A stretch of DNA of 64,000 bases from an uncultured Bacilli bacterium (GTDB taxonomy: Bacteria > Bacillota_I > Bacilli_A > RF39 > UBA660), in the NCBI GenBank assembly GCA_944332505.1, contig CALVKC010000001.1, positions 1 through 64,000 on the forward strand, read 5' to 3'. This document shows, one piece after another, positions 25,338 to 33,335 of this stretch; the stretch's first letter is position 1, and each line of letters starts with the position of its first letter. Below the pieces are notes generated by a model, which made no database searches, was not told the origin of the DNA, and worked only from the letters and a program-made list of their open reading frames with translations. The position numbers were made by a program, and so were the translations under genes.

Positions 25338-27074
25338 TTATTCCCAATCTATAAAAAACATTCCATCTCCAAATATGTCGAAACTATTCATCATATAATT
25401 CGATGGATGATTTATAAGACCAACAGGGCATACTAATCTTTTAGCCATAGTAATATTATCTTCAATTTCAGATAATTTTTCTTTATCTGGTTCTTTAGAT
25501 AATAATTCTTTTTCAGCTACTACGACTTCTTTTAAACCAGTTTGTTTTCTATATTCTTTATATAGATCACTAATTTTCTCATTCCAATCATTAGGTTCAT
25601 CATATTCTTCAAATGAATTATCATATAATTTTGTAAGAGGACATAATGAACCAGTTAATCCTGGATCTGAGTTTGATGATGTATCAGGATCTATTCTTCC
25701 AATATGAGATATATCTACGTTTCGATAAATCTGAGATACCTGATTAGTTTTTTCTCCGATTCCTGATATACCTTTATAAGTAAATTTGATAGCAATTATA
25801 GAATCCATATCATTAACCATATTTCTATAATTGATAAATTTACATTTAGTAATAGCTTTTAATAAGAAATCTGGTCTGATATTTACAGCTCTTTTTAATG
25901 CTTTAAGATCAGCTTTTGCTCCTAGATCACTTATACGATAAATCCCAGGAGACAATTTAGCTGCATAAATTGCTGCAATATAATCTTCGAATCTTATACG
26001 TTTGATTACTACATCTAAATTATCTTTCATATATAATTTATTAAAATTAGTAATCATCCATTTTAATATACAATAGATATCTTCTTTATCTTTTTCAGGA
26101 AGATGAAGAGATTCTTTTGTAGAAATATCATATATATGCTCTAAAGAATCGAGAATACTAATACCTTTTTCAATAAATGCATTTTGTATAAACTCTCTAG
26201 ATAATGATTCATACCAGAAATTTTGAGTATAAATACTATTCAAATTTGGACTTTTTAACAAAGAATGATATACTGCAAATATAAATGACTGAACTACATC
26301 ATTTTCCATGAATGCTTTATGAACTACAATGAATAATTTTTTAGCATTAAATATATAATAATTTTCATTATCATATTCTTTTGGAACTCTATTGAAGAAA
26401 TATACTCCTCCAATATTAAAGAAATTCATAGTTTCAACTAAACCTTTAGCCCCTAAAATATATTTAAAAGCAGGAATAGTTTTATTAAATATAGTAGCAG
26501 TATAATGAGCACAATTAACAACCTCGCCATGTATCGTTGTCAACGCATTTTTTCTAGCTGAAATAACAATTGGCATGAAGATTGATTTAAATGTTACAAC
26601 TTGATTTTTCTTAGTAGAATTACTAGTTCTATTATTATAAGTACTAGCATCCACTAATTGATAAATTGTACTGTATAAATTACCATTAATTCTCATATAA
26701 TATTTATTAACAATTCTAGGAATCATAATATATACTCGAATAGTATCTTCTTCATCTCTAATTTTCAGATAATAATCAACTATTAATAGATTAATATCAC
26801 TATCTTTCATATTAATAAAATCATATTTATTATCTTTTCTACGTTTATTAGGAGAAGAATCTTCATATTTTTTAAGATGCTTATGAATAGTTGCATAATC
26901 TTTTACAACTTCCCAATGTTTAACTTTGATAGTATAAGTTTTATCACGTTGAGAAGATAGTATAACATTCATAAGTTTTTGAACAATAGCTTCTTCATTT
27001 CTTTCAAAGAAATATGGATTAAATTTCTCTCTATATTTATCATTAAATTTAGAGATTAACTGGGCTTGATTCAT
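25338..27074 (-). CDS. Phage RNA polymerase beta subunit, N-terminal part
   Basis: 578 residues. The C-terminal third carries the beta fork/rifampicin region in phage form: ISGIGEKTNQVSQIYRNV, then ISHIGRIDPDTSSNSDPG and LTGSLCPL. This matches the bacterial order R-L-S-x-L-G-P-G-G..., [20 protein letters not shown], LI. The rest of beta is encoded separately at 33336-35507. Multi-subunit phage polymerases with beta in two pieces are known in AR9/PBS1 and phiKZ-type jumbo phages. No beta-prime part (NADFDGD) occurs in this window. Confidence 0.85.
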   Translation of the reverse strand: MNQAQLISKFNDKYREKFNPYFFERNEEAIVQKLMNVILSSQRDKTYTIKVKHWEVVKDYATIHKHLKKYEDSSPNKRRKDNKYDFINMKDSDINLLIVDYYLKIRDEEDTIRVYIMIPRIVNKYYMRINGNLYSTIYQLVDASTYNNRTSNSTKKNQVVTFKSIFMPIVISARKNALTTIHGEVVNCAHYTATIFNKTIPAFKYILGAKGLVETMNFFNIGGVYFFNRVPKEYDNENYYIFNAKKLFIVVHKAFMENDVVQSFIFAVYHSLLKSPNLNSIYTQNFWYESLSREFIQNAFIEKGISILDSLEHIYDISTKESLHLPEKDKEDIYCILKWMITNFNKLYMKDNLDVVIKRIRFEDYIAAIYAAKLSPGIYRISDLGAKADLKALKRAVNIRPDFLLKAITKCKFINYRNMVNDMDSIIAIKFTYKGISGIGEKTNQVSQIYRNVDISHIGRIDPDTSSNSDPGLTGSLCPLTKLYDNSFEEYDEPNDWNEKISDLYKEYRKQTGLKEVVVAEKELLSKEPDKEKLSEIEDNITMAKRLVCPVGLINHPSNYMMNSFDIFGDGMFFIDWE

Positions 27075-27088
27075 ATTTTTACCCCCTT

Positions 27089-27280
27089 TTAAATTAATAG
27101 CATAATAAGTTTAAATATTATAGCAATTAAACCTATAACTATAACTACAATAGATGAATTTTTTATAATATAAAATTTATTATTTCTAGTATCATGATAA
27201 CAAATATCTGATATTAAAAATACTAATATGCCTAATAGTATTACAATGGCAATCCATATATAAGTAATAATGGAATCCAT
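27089..27280 (-). CDS. Small membrane protein, two TM segments (63 aa)
   Basis: Two hydrophobic segments (ITYIWIAIVILLGILVFLI and SIVVIVIGLIAIIFKLIML) joined by a short polar loop with Lys/Arg. It lies in the run between 27286-27933 and RNAP beta-N. The small size and two-helix form would fit a membrane-active accessory product. Function unknown. Confidence 0.65.
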   Translation of the reverse strand: MDSIITYIWIAIVILLGILVFLISDICYHDTRNNKFYIIKNSSIVVIVIGLIAIIFKLIMLLI

Positions 27281-27285
27281 AATAA

Positions 27286-27933
27286 TTATTCTCCTTCCTC
27301 TTCGTTATATCCGCCGCAAATATCTACTGTTATTACATCATTCATAGGATTTGGAACATTAGGGGATGCATCGGATATTGTTAAAGTAACTTTCAGATCT
27401 AGTTTATTACATATTGATTTAGTTTTAGACATTGTAATGCTAGATCCTTTTAATAATCTTTTATCATTATTAAAATTATCTCCAAATCTATCAGCATATA
27501 AATCAATATCTATATTTTTTGCACATATAGCTTGTTTTAATGCTTTCATCTCTGGAGAATCATTTTCTTTAGGAATTGGTTTAAATAGATTATCAGAATT
27601 AGATAAAACTTCTGATTCTAATTTTTTAACCTCTTCTTGTTTCTCTATCAGTTCTTTCATATTTTGAACATCAGAAAAATCAATTATATTTTTAGAAGAA
27701 TATTCTTCTTTATCTTCATCGCTTGGATAAATAATTCTTCCTATTTTACTATTACTACTAATATACAATCCTGCACTAGTAGGATCATAGGAAGTTTTCA
27801 CTGGTAAAACTACATCATTAACTTGAACAGATGTGAATTTATTTTGAAATGCTGTATTAGATAATGCATCTTTCATATCTACTACAGTAGTTACTCTACC
27901 TTCAATTTTAGCTTTTTTATAACTACTTATCAT
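27286..27933 (-). CDS. Unknown protein (215 aa)
   Basis: ATG 27933 (MISSYKKAKIEGRV) is chosen for the AAGGAG upstream; the longer frame would overlap a terminator hairpin. The central region is helical and acidic and the C-terminus is beta-rich (LKVTLTISDASPNVP). It follows 27997-28596 after a hairpin. Function unknown. Confidence 0.7.
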   Translation of the reverse strand: MISSYKKAKIEGRVTTVVDMKDALSNTAFQNKFTSVQVNDVVLPVKTSYDPTSAGLYISSNSKIGRIIYPSDEDKEEYSSKNIIDFSDVQNMKELIEKQEEVKKLESEVLSNSDNLFKPIPKENDSPEMKALKQAICAKNIDIDLYADRFGDNFNNDKRLLKGSSITMSKTKSICNKLDLKVTLTISDASPNVPNPMNDVITVDICGGYNEEEGE

Positions 27934-27961
27934 ATTTTCTATACTCCTTAAAAAAATAAAA

Positions 27962-27984
27962 CGAGTGAGATATTTTCTCACTCG
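27962..27984 (-). terminator. Terminator after 27997-28596
   Basis: A 9-bp stem CGAGTGAGA/TCTCACTCG followed on the minus strand by TTTTATTTTTTTAAGG. The T-run merges into the next gene's ribosome binding site, so partial read-through is likely. Confidence 0.65.
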
Positions 27985-27996
27985 CTATGTAAATTT

Positions 27997-28596
27997 TTAT
28001 TCCTCTAAAGATGAATCATCTTTAATTAGACGTTTCATTTCTCCAGATGGAACAATACTAAATACTTTTTCATCACCTTCAATAGCAGAGCTTGCAACGA
28101 AATATCCTTCTAATTCCAATTCAAATTCTTCAGTAGGTGATACATTTTCATCTAATAAATTTTTCAACGCAATAAAGAATCCATATACTAAATCAGTAAT
28201 ATATTTTTCATCTTTAATTGCTAAAGAATAGTTGATAGCTACTCTTGAGAATAGTTCAATAAATGAAGAATCAGAAACTAAATATTGATGAGCTTCTTTA
28301 ATATCTTCTTCATTAAATGTAAATTCATAAGACCAGTTTCCTGCCTGATCTTCATTTTCAGGTTTATGATATTTAACAACACCAGCTAATACGAAATTTC
28401 CTGTTTCATCACGTAATACTAATGCTGTTCCATTTTCATCTTCCGTACTCTTTTTAATACCTAAATATTTAGAAAATGCATGTACTGGAACCTTCATCAT
28501 ATCTTCAATAATATCTTGTTCCAAATAAATACCTGATAATGCTAGTACTTGATTGTACTTTTCAGGTAATGCGTTTTTTGCTAAAAGTTTTGTCAT
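27997..28596 (-). CDS. Unknown protein, possibly abundant (199 aa)
   Basis: AAAGGAGG before the ATG and a class A promoter with a leader hairpin upstream indicate good expression. The protein is acidic, mixed alpha/beta, ending KDDSSLEE; an acidic tail like that is also seen on phage ssDNA-binding proteins, but no OB-fold could be established by eye. Function unknown. Confidence 0.7.
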   Translation of the reverse strand: MTKLLAKNALPEKYNQVLALSGIYLEQDIIEDMMKVPVHAFSKYLGIKKSTEDENGTALVLRDETGNFVLAGVVKYHKPENEDQAGNWSYEFTFNEEDIKEAHQYLVSDSSFIELFSRVAINYSLAIKDEKYITDLVYGFFIALKNLLDENVSPTEEFELELEGYFVASSAIEGDEKVFSIVPSGEMKRLIKDDSSLEE

Positions 28597-28636
28597 AATT
28601 AAAAATCCTCCTTTAATGTGTATATCATTAAGACAC

Positions 28637-28655
28637 GATAGGACGCCTTCCTATC
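28637..28655 (-). promoter_or_regulatory. Leader hairpin
   Basis: A 7-bp stem GATAGGA/TCCTATC directly downstream of a class A box, in the 5' leader of 27997-28596. It has no T-tract, so it is probably an RNA-stabilising or regulatory hairpin. The rest of 28676-28806 contains several imperfect inverted repeats and no gene. Confidence 0.5.
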
Positions 28656-28660
28656 ACACT

Positions 28661-28674
28661 TATAATATATATTT
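28661..28674 (-). promoter_or_regulatory. AT-rich promoter box (class A)
   Basis: On the minus strand AAATATATATTATA, upstream of 27997-28596. Confidence 0.6.
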
Positions 28675-28806
28675 ATTTTAAAGTTTAACATAAATTAATT
28701 TTTAATTTTTACCAACTAAAAGTTGCTTCGGCTTTTTCTATCTTTTTATAGATATTAATACTTATCAAAAAGCTAGATAAATATCAACGTATCTTTGGAT
28801 AAATTT

Positions 28807-31107
28807 TTATTTAATATATTTATCCATATTAGTTATAAAATCTTCAACTGGTACGATCATAATATTATCTTTTTGAGCTTTAGCTGTTTTAGTACTGGTA
28901 AATCCTTCGCATGGGACCAATAATATATCCGTCTTCTTTGTAACTGATCCTTCTCCTGCATCTATACCCATACTATTTAGGCGTTCTACTAAAGCTTTAT
29001 CTCGAAATCCAGTAAATCTTATAACCATAGATTTATCTTTATTTCCGTAACTAGTAATGATGTTTTCCATCTCTACTATTCTAGTTAAGTCTTTAATAAA
29101 AAACCACATTTCATTTTTAATAGTTTCAGCAGTAGCTGGACCTATTCCTTTAACTGCGGTTAATTCGCTAACAAATTCATCTTTGTCAAAATTAGCCAAT
29201 AACCAAAGAATAGAAAAATTTGTTAATATTAATTTCCACTTTTCCTGAGCTATTCCTGTAAATCCTAAAGCTCCTATAATCTGATAATCATAAATAGGTT
29301 TAGTTTTCAACTCATTCATCCTATCAATAAATTTCTGAGAGTTTACTTCTCCTAAGAATTTAATATCATCTACTCTTAAATCCATCAATTCTGTTAAAGA
29401 ATATTTGCCAATAGATTGCAATCTTTCTCCGGCAAAATCTTTTAATTGTAATTTATCTAGCATATTTTCCATTCTAGCATTATTTCTTTCTTTACATTCT
29501 ATATTTGGACATATTGCAGATTTATCAGTGAATATTAATGGTGTTCCACAACAAGGACATTCTTTAGGAAATTCTTCAATAGGATTTGTATTTAATCTAT
29601 TAGGTTCAATATCAGGTTTAGTTACATATGGCATTACATCATTCGTATATGTAACGTCTATTAAATCTCCTTTTCTTAATCCTAATTCATTAAATCTTTT
29701 ATAAGAATGACCACTAGATTTAGTATGAATACCGCCATAAAATTCTACTGGATTATAATGAATCATTGGAGTTACAACCCCAGATTGTCCTATAGTATAA
29801 GTATATCCTAAAAAAGTTGTTTGATGCTTCATAGGATTAAACTTAATTGCTATAGAATATTTATTGACAGAATTTTCTCTTCCTAATTTATTAATTTTAT
29901 CTTTATCTAAATAAGATATAACTACTCCATCATATAAGAACGGCATATATGGTCTTAAAGTTTCTGCTTCTTCTGTAAATCTTTTAACTTTAAACAGAAT
30001 TTCTTTATAGTCTCCATATAAAACAGCATATTTCATATTAACACCAGTAGAATAGAATGTATTCATAAACTCATTTCTTGTTACTTTATCTACATCTGGA
30101 TCTTCATTATGAAAATCTAATGGTACTAGTGTAATATAATCTCTAAATAAATTACCATTATTACTACCTAAAATTCCTGCAATTGCATTTCTGGCATTTT
30201 TATATACTTTACCTTGCATTTGACCTAATCTATGAAGATTATAATTAGTTAATATAGCTTCAAATTTCATACCTATAACTTCATTAACAATTCCTTCAGC
30301 CATTGGAAATCTATATCCTTGAAGAATGGGAGTTAAATCTGTAGCTATATCGTTATTGGTATCTCCTCTGGATCTTGCACTAATCACACGATCAGAAACT
30401 TCAGCTTCAATAGAAGTTCCATCATATTTTAATTCTGCAACCATATAAAATTTTTCTGTCGGAGATATAATTCCTTCTTGGATATGTTTTTGAATGAAAT
30501 CTCGTTCAAATATTCTTACATTAGGTTCATCAAATACTCCTAATTCTTTAGCCTGAGAGTTTAATACAAATTTACATTTATCCAAAGTTCCTACTAAATC
30601 TGGATATTTGTGAGGGGTATTAACTATTCTTCTTTGAATATCTTTTATTCTAGTAACAGGTGTTACATAAAAATCTCTAGCTGTAAATTCTCTATCTTGA
30701 AGAATATTTTCATAATAAAAATTTCCTTCATCTTTTGGAATTCTAGATACTGGACAAGTTAAAGAATCTGTGTTATTAGCTTCTGTTATATCTTGATAAG
30801 TATTTGTAAATATAATATCATCAGATCCTACTTGATAATTTTTCATATATTTAGATATTAAAACCATCAATAAATCATATACTCCATCATCTATTGGAAC
30901 TAGTGAATCATTATTTGTATTATGATAAATATCATTTGAAATTCTTATAATTAAATCTAATGATTCTATATCATCAGCATTCAAAGTTTGTAAATTTAAT
31001 AATCTGGTAGCTTCTTCATTTAAGAATACTTTATTATTAAAATCTAAAACTCTAATATTTCCATTTTTTATTTCATCGTATATGTATTTTAATTTTAAAA
31101 TATTCAT
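28807..31107 (-). CDS. ligA: NAD-dependent DNA ligase
   Basis: Seals nicks using NAD. 766 residues. Domains in order: a phage-specific N-terminal region; the adenylation domain with the catalytic Lys in LKYDGTS (K227) and ARSRGD; an OB region; a four-Cys zinc finger (CPCC...CPNIEC); helix-hairpin-helix repeats (VKGIGPATAETI); and a C-terminal BRCT domain (FTGFRDKALVERL...). The N-terminal region also holds two PVxRI strings (CPVSRI at 118-123 and TPVTRI at 149-154). The start overlaps the stop of 31104-31349 as ATGA, with the ribosome binding site inside that gene. Confidence 0.95.
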   Translation of the reverse strand: MNILKLKYIYDEIKNGNIRVLDFNNKVFLNEEATRLLNLQTLNADDIESLDLIIRISNDIYHNTNNDSLVPIDDGVYDLLMVLISKYMKNYQVGSDDIIFTNTYQDITEANNTDSLTCPVSRIPKDEGNFYYENILQDREFTARDFYVTPVTRIKDIQRRIVNTPHKYPDLVGTLDKCKFVLNSQAKELGVFDEPNVRIFERDFIQKHIQEGIISPTEKFYMVAELKYDGTSIEAEVSDRVISARSRGDTNNDIATDLTPILQGYRFPMAEGIVNEVIGMKFEAILTNYNLHRLGQMQGKVYKNARNAIAGILGSNNGNLFRDYITLVPLDFHNEDPDVDKVTRNEFMNTFYSTGVNMKYAVLYGDYKEILFKVKRFTEEAETLRPYMPFLYDGVVISYLDKDKINKLGRENSVNKYSIAIKFNPMKHQTTFLGYTYTIGQSGVVTPMIHYNPVEFYGGIHTKSSGHSYKRFNELGLRKGDLIDVTYTNDVMPYVTKPDIEPNRLNTNPIEEFPKECPCCGTPLIFTDKSAICPNIECKERNNARMENMLDKLQLKDFAGERLQSIGKYSLTELMDLRVDDIKFLGEVNSQKFIDRMNELKTKPIYDYQIIGALGFTGIAQEKWKLILTNFSILWLLANFDKDEFVSELTAVKGIGPATAETIKNEMWFFIKDLTRIVEMENIITSYGNKDKSMVIRFTGFRDKALVERLNSMGIDAGEGSVTKKTDILLVPCEGFTSTKTAKAQKDNIMIVPVEDFITNMDKYIK

Positions 31108-31349
31108 ATATACCTCCTAATTATTTTAAATTGTGTAGTACTAGTTTTATTATTTGATGGGGTGGTACTACTACTAGGTTTATAATAAATTATTTTATTA
31201 TTTGATGTACTAATATTATTATAATTATAAATACTATAATTACAGATACGATTAGCACATCTAAGCCTATAGACTGGCATTCCTTCTTGCCATATATATT
31301 CTTGAATCATATAAAATCCACACTTAGGGCATCTTATTGACACTTTCAT
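31104..31349 (-). CDS. Small zinc-ribbon protein, copy 1 of a tandem pair (81 aa)
   Basis: The N-terminal half reads CPKCGFYMIQEYIWQ...PVYRLRCANRIC, a four-Cys ribbon. The tail is Asn/Ser/Thr-rich. It is clearly a paralogue of the next gene upstream (31366-31569), which shares CP.CG.YM.QE..WQ.GMPVYR.RC. It is coupled to ligase by an ATGA overlap. Function unknown. Confidence 0.75.
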   Translation of the reverse strand: MKVSIRCPKCGFYMIQEYIWQEGMPVYRLRCANRICNYSIYNYNNISTSNNKIIYYKPSSSTTPSNNKTSTTQFKIIRRYI

Positions 31350-31365
31350 TTTAATTATCTCCTAA

Positions 31366-31569
31366 TTATTTTAAATTACTTGTATTAGTACTACTAGATT
31401 TAAGTTTACAACTATTTGTTTTATTATTTGATGTGCTAGTACTCCCATCAATAATATTATTACAACTACTATTAATACATCTAAATCTATAGACAGGCAT
31501 TCCTGCTTGCCATACAAATTCTTGGACCATATAAGATCCACAAATAGGACATTTTTTTAACACTTGCAT
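31366..31569 (-). CDS. Small zinc-ribbon protein, copy 2 of a tandem pair (67 aa)
   Basis: ATG 31569 (MQVLKKCPICG) is preferred because AAGGAGG is 7 bases upstream. It has the same ribbon as the neighbouring paralogue (CPICG...C...C) and an Asn/Ser/Thr-rich tail. It is the first gene of a unit with a class A promoter box at 31594-31607, leading into copy 1 and ligase. Function unknown. Confidence 0.75.
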   Translation of the reverse strand: MQVLKKCPICGSYMVQEFVWQAGMPVYRFRCINSSCNNIIDGSTSTSNNKTNSCKLKSSSTNTSNLK

Positions 31570-31593
31570 TTTAATTACCTCCTTATTCAATTA

Positions 31594-31607
31594 TATAATA
31601 TATAATT
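31594..31607 (-). promoter_or_regulatory. AT-rich promoter box (class A) for zinc ribbons and ligase
   Basis: Exact AATTATATATTATA on the minus strand, 25 bases before ATG 31569. Confidence 0.65.
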
Positions 31608-31631
31608 GTAACTGTAATTACAAAAAATAAA

Positions 31632-31654
31632 AGCGTAAGATAAATTCTTACGCT
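31632..31654 (-). terminator. Terminator at end of 31648-32034
   Basis: A 9-bp stem AGCGTAAGA/TCTTACGCT followed on the minus strand by TTTTATTTTTTG. Confidence 0.75.
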
Positions 31655-32034
31655 GTTCCTTGAGGTTGTTCATCTATATCTGAAAAATCAATCATGGTTC
31701 TAATAAAATTGCACATATTACCTGTAGCAAAATCAAGATCATCAAGATCATCAATAAATTGTAAAATATTAATATCATTGTCTTGAAATATTTGAATTTC
31801 TCTTGGTAGTGAATTAATCGTATCACGTAAATCTTTTAATATTTTTTCAAATGAACCGATAAATGCTCTTACAGTACTAGCTTCTTGATCATATATAGAT
31901 ATAGAAAATTCTATAAATAATACCTGTTTATCATTATTTACAATAATTTTATTTTTATTGATATTGTATTTATTTAACCAATTTTTAAAATCATCAACAC
32001 TACAAGTCATTAAAAAATCACAATTTCTATTCAT
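31648..32034 (-). CDS. Unknown protein, single copy of the 44942-gene domain (128 aa)
   Basis: ATG 32034 (MNRNCDFLMTCSVDDFKNW) is preferred, with AAAGGAAAA before it. Its opening matches both halves of the 44942-45766 protein (pattern ..F...CS.D.FK.W...), so this is a single-domain relative. It starts one base before the stop of 32036-32203. Function unknown. Confidence 0.7.
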   Translation of the reverse strand: MNRNCDFLMTCSVDDFKNWLNKYNINKNKIIVNNDKQVLFIEFSISIYDQEASTVRAFIGSFEKILKDLRDTINSLPREIQIFQDNDINILQFIDDLDDLDFATGNMCNFIRTMIDFSDIDEQPQGTA

Positions 32035-32035
32035 T

Positions 32036-32203
32036 TTAATTTTCCTTTCTTCTTTTTTCAATTTTATCAATTAACCAAATAATAGGATTTTTTATTTTAA
32101 TATTAGCATCAATATTAATCATATCATCTGATTCATTAGTTACCTTTACATTCATGCTTGGTTTTTTGATACGTTTTACCGGGCATATTTTCTTTTCTTC
32201 CAT
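32036..32203 (-). CDS. Small protein (55 aa) with CPVKRIKKP motif
   Basis: A short gene between the secreted-protein gene and 31648-32034, with GGAGATGA 7 bases before ATG 32203. The product begins MEEKKICPVKRIKKPSMN and continues with a charged helix to a basic end, EKRRKEN. The N-terminal string is of the same PVxRI kind found in 22751-23020, 56891-57310, ligase and RNAP beta-C. Function unknown. Confidence 0.65.
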   Translation of the reverse strand: MEEKKICPVKRIKKPSMNVKVTNESDDMINIDANIKIKNPIIWLIDKIEKRRKEN

Positions 32204-32226
32204 AAAATCATCTCCTTAAAAATATT

Positions 32227-32251
32227 AGAGTAGAGATTAAATCTCTACTCT
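32227..32251 (-). terminator. Hairpin at end of 32250-32984
   Basis: An 11-bp stem AGAGTAGAGAT/ATCTCTACTCT, followed on the minus strand by AATATTTTTAAGGAGAT. The next gene's ribosome binding site follows closely, so termination may be partial. Confidence 0.6.
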
Positions 32252-32984
32252 AATTAAACTCTACCTGTTCTTCTTCAATTAATTCTATATGTATAATTCC
32301 CATATTACCATACTCTACAATGCGAATTAATCCTATGAAATAATCTCCTGGACCTGCTAATGAATTAAAATTTTCAATCTCAGCTACAACCATAGTATCG
32401 TCTATCTGGATTCTGGTATTTAATTGTGATATATCTGATACATATCCACAAATTTCAAATTCTTGACCATATGCATTTACTTCATCATATAATAAATCTA
32501 CATTGTTTCTATCGATATCAATCGCACTTTCCCAAAAATCATAATCTTTATTATAATATGATATCTCGTCTACATAAATAGCAGGCTCGTCATCTATTAT
32601 AACAGCTTTACCTTTTACTCCAATCATTGAACCTGTTACATATGGCATCTGACCTTCATTATTTTTAATTTCGTCAACAGATTCAAGTACTTTATCAGAA
32701 AAAGTCATTTTAACTTTTTTAGTATAATCATTAAATGATAATAACGATTGGCTTTGTTCATCATAAACACCTTTAATATAAATATATTTATTTTTATTCT
32801 TTTTTGGGTTTCTGTAATAATCAATTAAATCAATCTCAGTATATGTTTTCTTTTTCTTTGGTTTTTTAGCCTTTTTCTTTTCGATTGAAACATTGTTATT
32901 CATTGCATATGTAGGTTCTATATTAATACAAAATGATCCTAATACTAATATAAAAATTACAAATATTTTAAAAAACTTTTTCAT
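32250..32984 (-). CDS. Secreted protein with signal peptide (244 aa)
   Basis: The N-terminus is a classical signal peptide: MKKFF, a hydrophobic core IFVIFILVLGSF, then a cleavage site near PTYA-MN. A very basic linker (KKKAKKPKKKKTY) follows. The mature part is beta-rich (KYIYIKGVYDEQSQS, GSMIGVKGKAVIIDDEPAIYVDE), resembling an OB-fold. Being exported by an infected cell, it might act in superinfection exclusion or envelope modification; this is inference. The start overlaps the stop of the membrane-protein gene 32981-33223. Confidence 0.75.
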   Translation of the reverse strand: MKKFFKIFVIFILVLGSFCINIEPTYAMNNNVSIEKKKAKKPKKKKTYTEIDLIDYYRNPKKNKNKYIYIKGVYDEQSQSLLSFNDYTKKVKMTFSDKVLESVDEIKNNEGQMPYVTGSMIGVKGKAVIIDDEPAIYVDEISYYNKDYDFWESAIDIDRNNVDLLYDEVNAYGQEFEICGYVSDISQLNTRIQIDDTMVVAEIENFNSLAGPGDYFIGLIRIVEYGNMGIIHIELIEEEQVEFN

Positions 32985-33223
32985 GAATTTTCATCTCCTA
33001 CTCCTATATATTTGTAAAATCTAATAAAACAAATACCAATCGCCATTATAATAATACATACTGGTGTTGGCGCTAAGCTTAGACTAAAAAGTCTAAAATC
33101 GATGATTAAAAGTAAAACTCCGATAATTTTAGTAAGTACATTATCTATTTTACTTATTGTAGGAGTTTTCTTTAATTTAATCATCATATAAATAAAAATA
33201 CAAATAGCTAAAATATTCATCAT
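32981..33223 (-). CDS. Small membrane protein (80 aa)
   Basis: Three hydrophobic stretches (ILAICIFIYMMI, IIGVLLLIIDFRLFSL, VCIIIMAIGICFI) separated by short polar loops. The ATGA overlap with the secreted-protein gene suggests coupled translation and a joint function at the cell envelope. A class A promoter lies upstream. Function unknown. Confidence 0.65.
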   Translation of the reverse strand: MMNILAICIFIYMMIKLKKTPTISKIDNVLTKIIGVLLLIIDFRLFSLSLAPTPVCIIIMAIGICFIRFYKYIGVGDENS

Positions 33224-33253
33224 TATCTTTTCTCCTTTCTAACTATTCATAAA

Positions 33254-33267
33254 TATAATATACATTT
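33254..33267 (-). promoter_or_regulatory. AT-rich promoter box (class A)
   Basis: On the minus strand AAATGTATATTATA, upstream of 32981-33223. Confidence 0.55.
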
Positions 33268-33303
33268 AAAATACCATTAATTTACAAAATATATTTTAAA
33301 AAA

Positions 33304-33330
33304 TATAGATAGATATAAAATCTATCTATA
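33304..33330 (-). terminator. Terminator after RNAP beta-C
   Basis: An 11-bp stem TATAGATAGAT/ATCTATCTATA, followed on the minus strand by TTTTTTAAAATATATTTTG. Confidence 0.65.
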
Positions 33331-33335
33331 TAATA

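Noticed and set aside
31104..31569. MPVYRLR/MPVYRFR in the zinc ribbons as copies of the PVxRI motif
   Set aside because: These lie inside the folded ribbon between Cys pairs, with Leu or Phe in place of Ile/Val, and are explained by the paralogy of the two genes.
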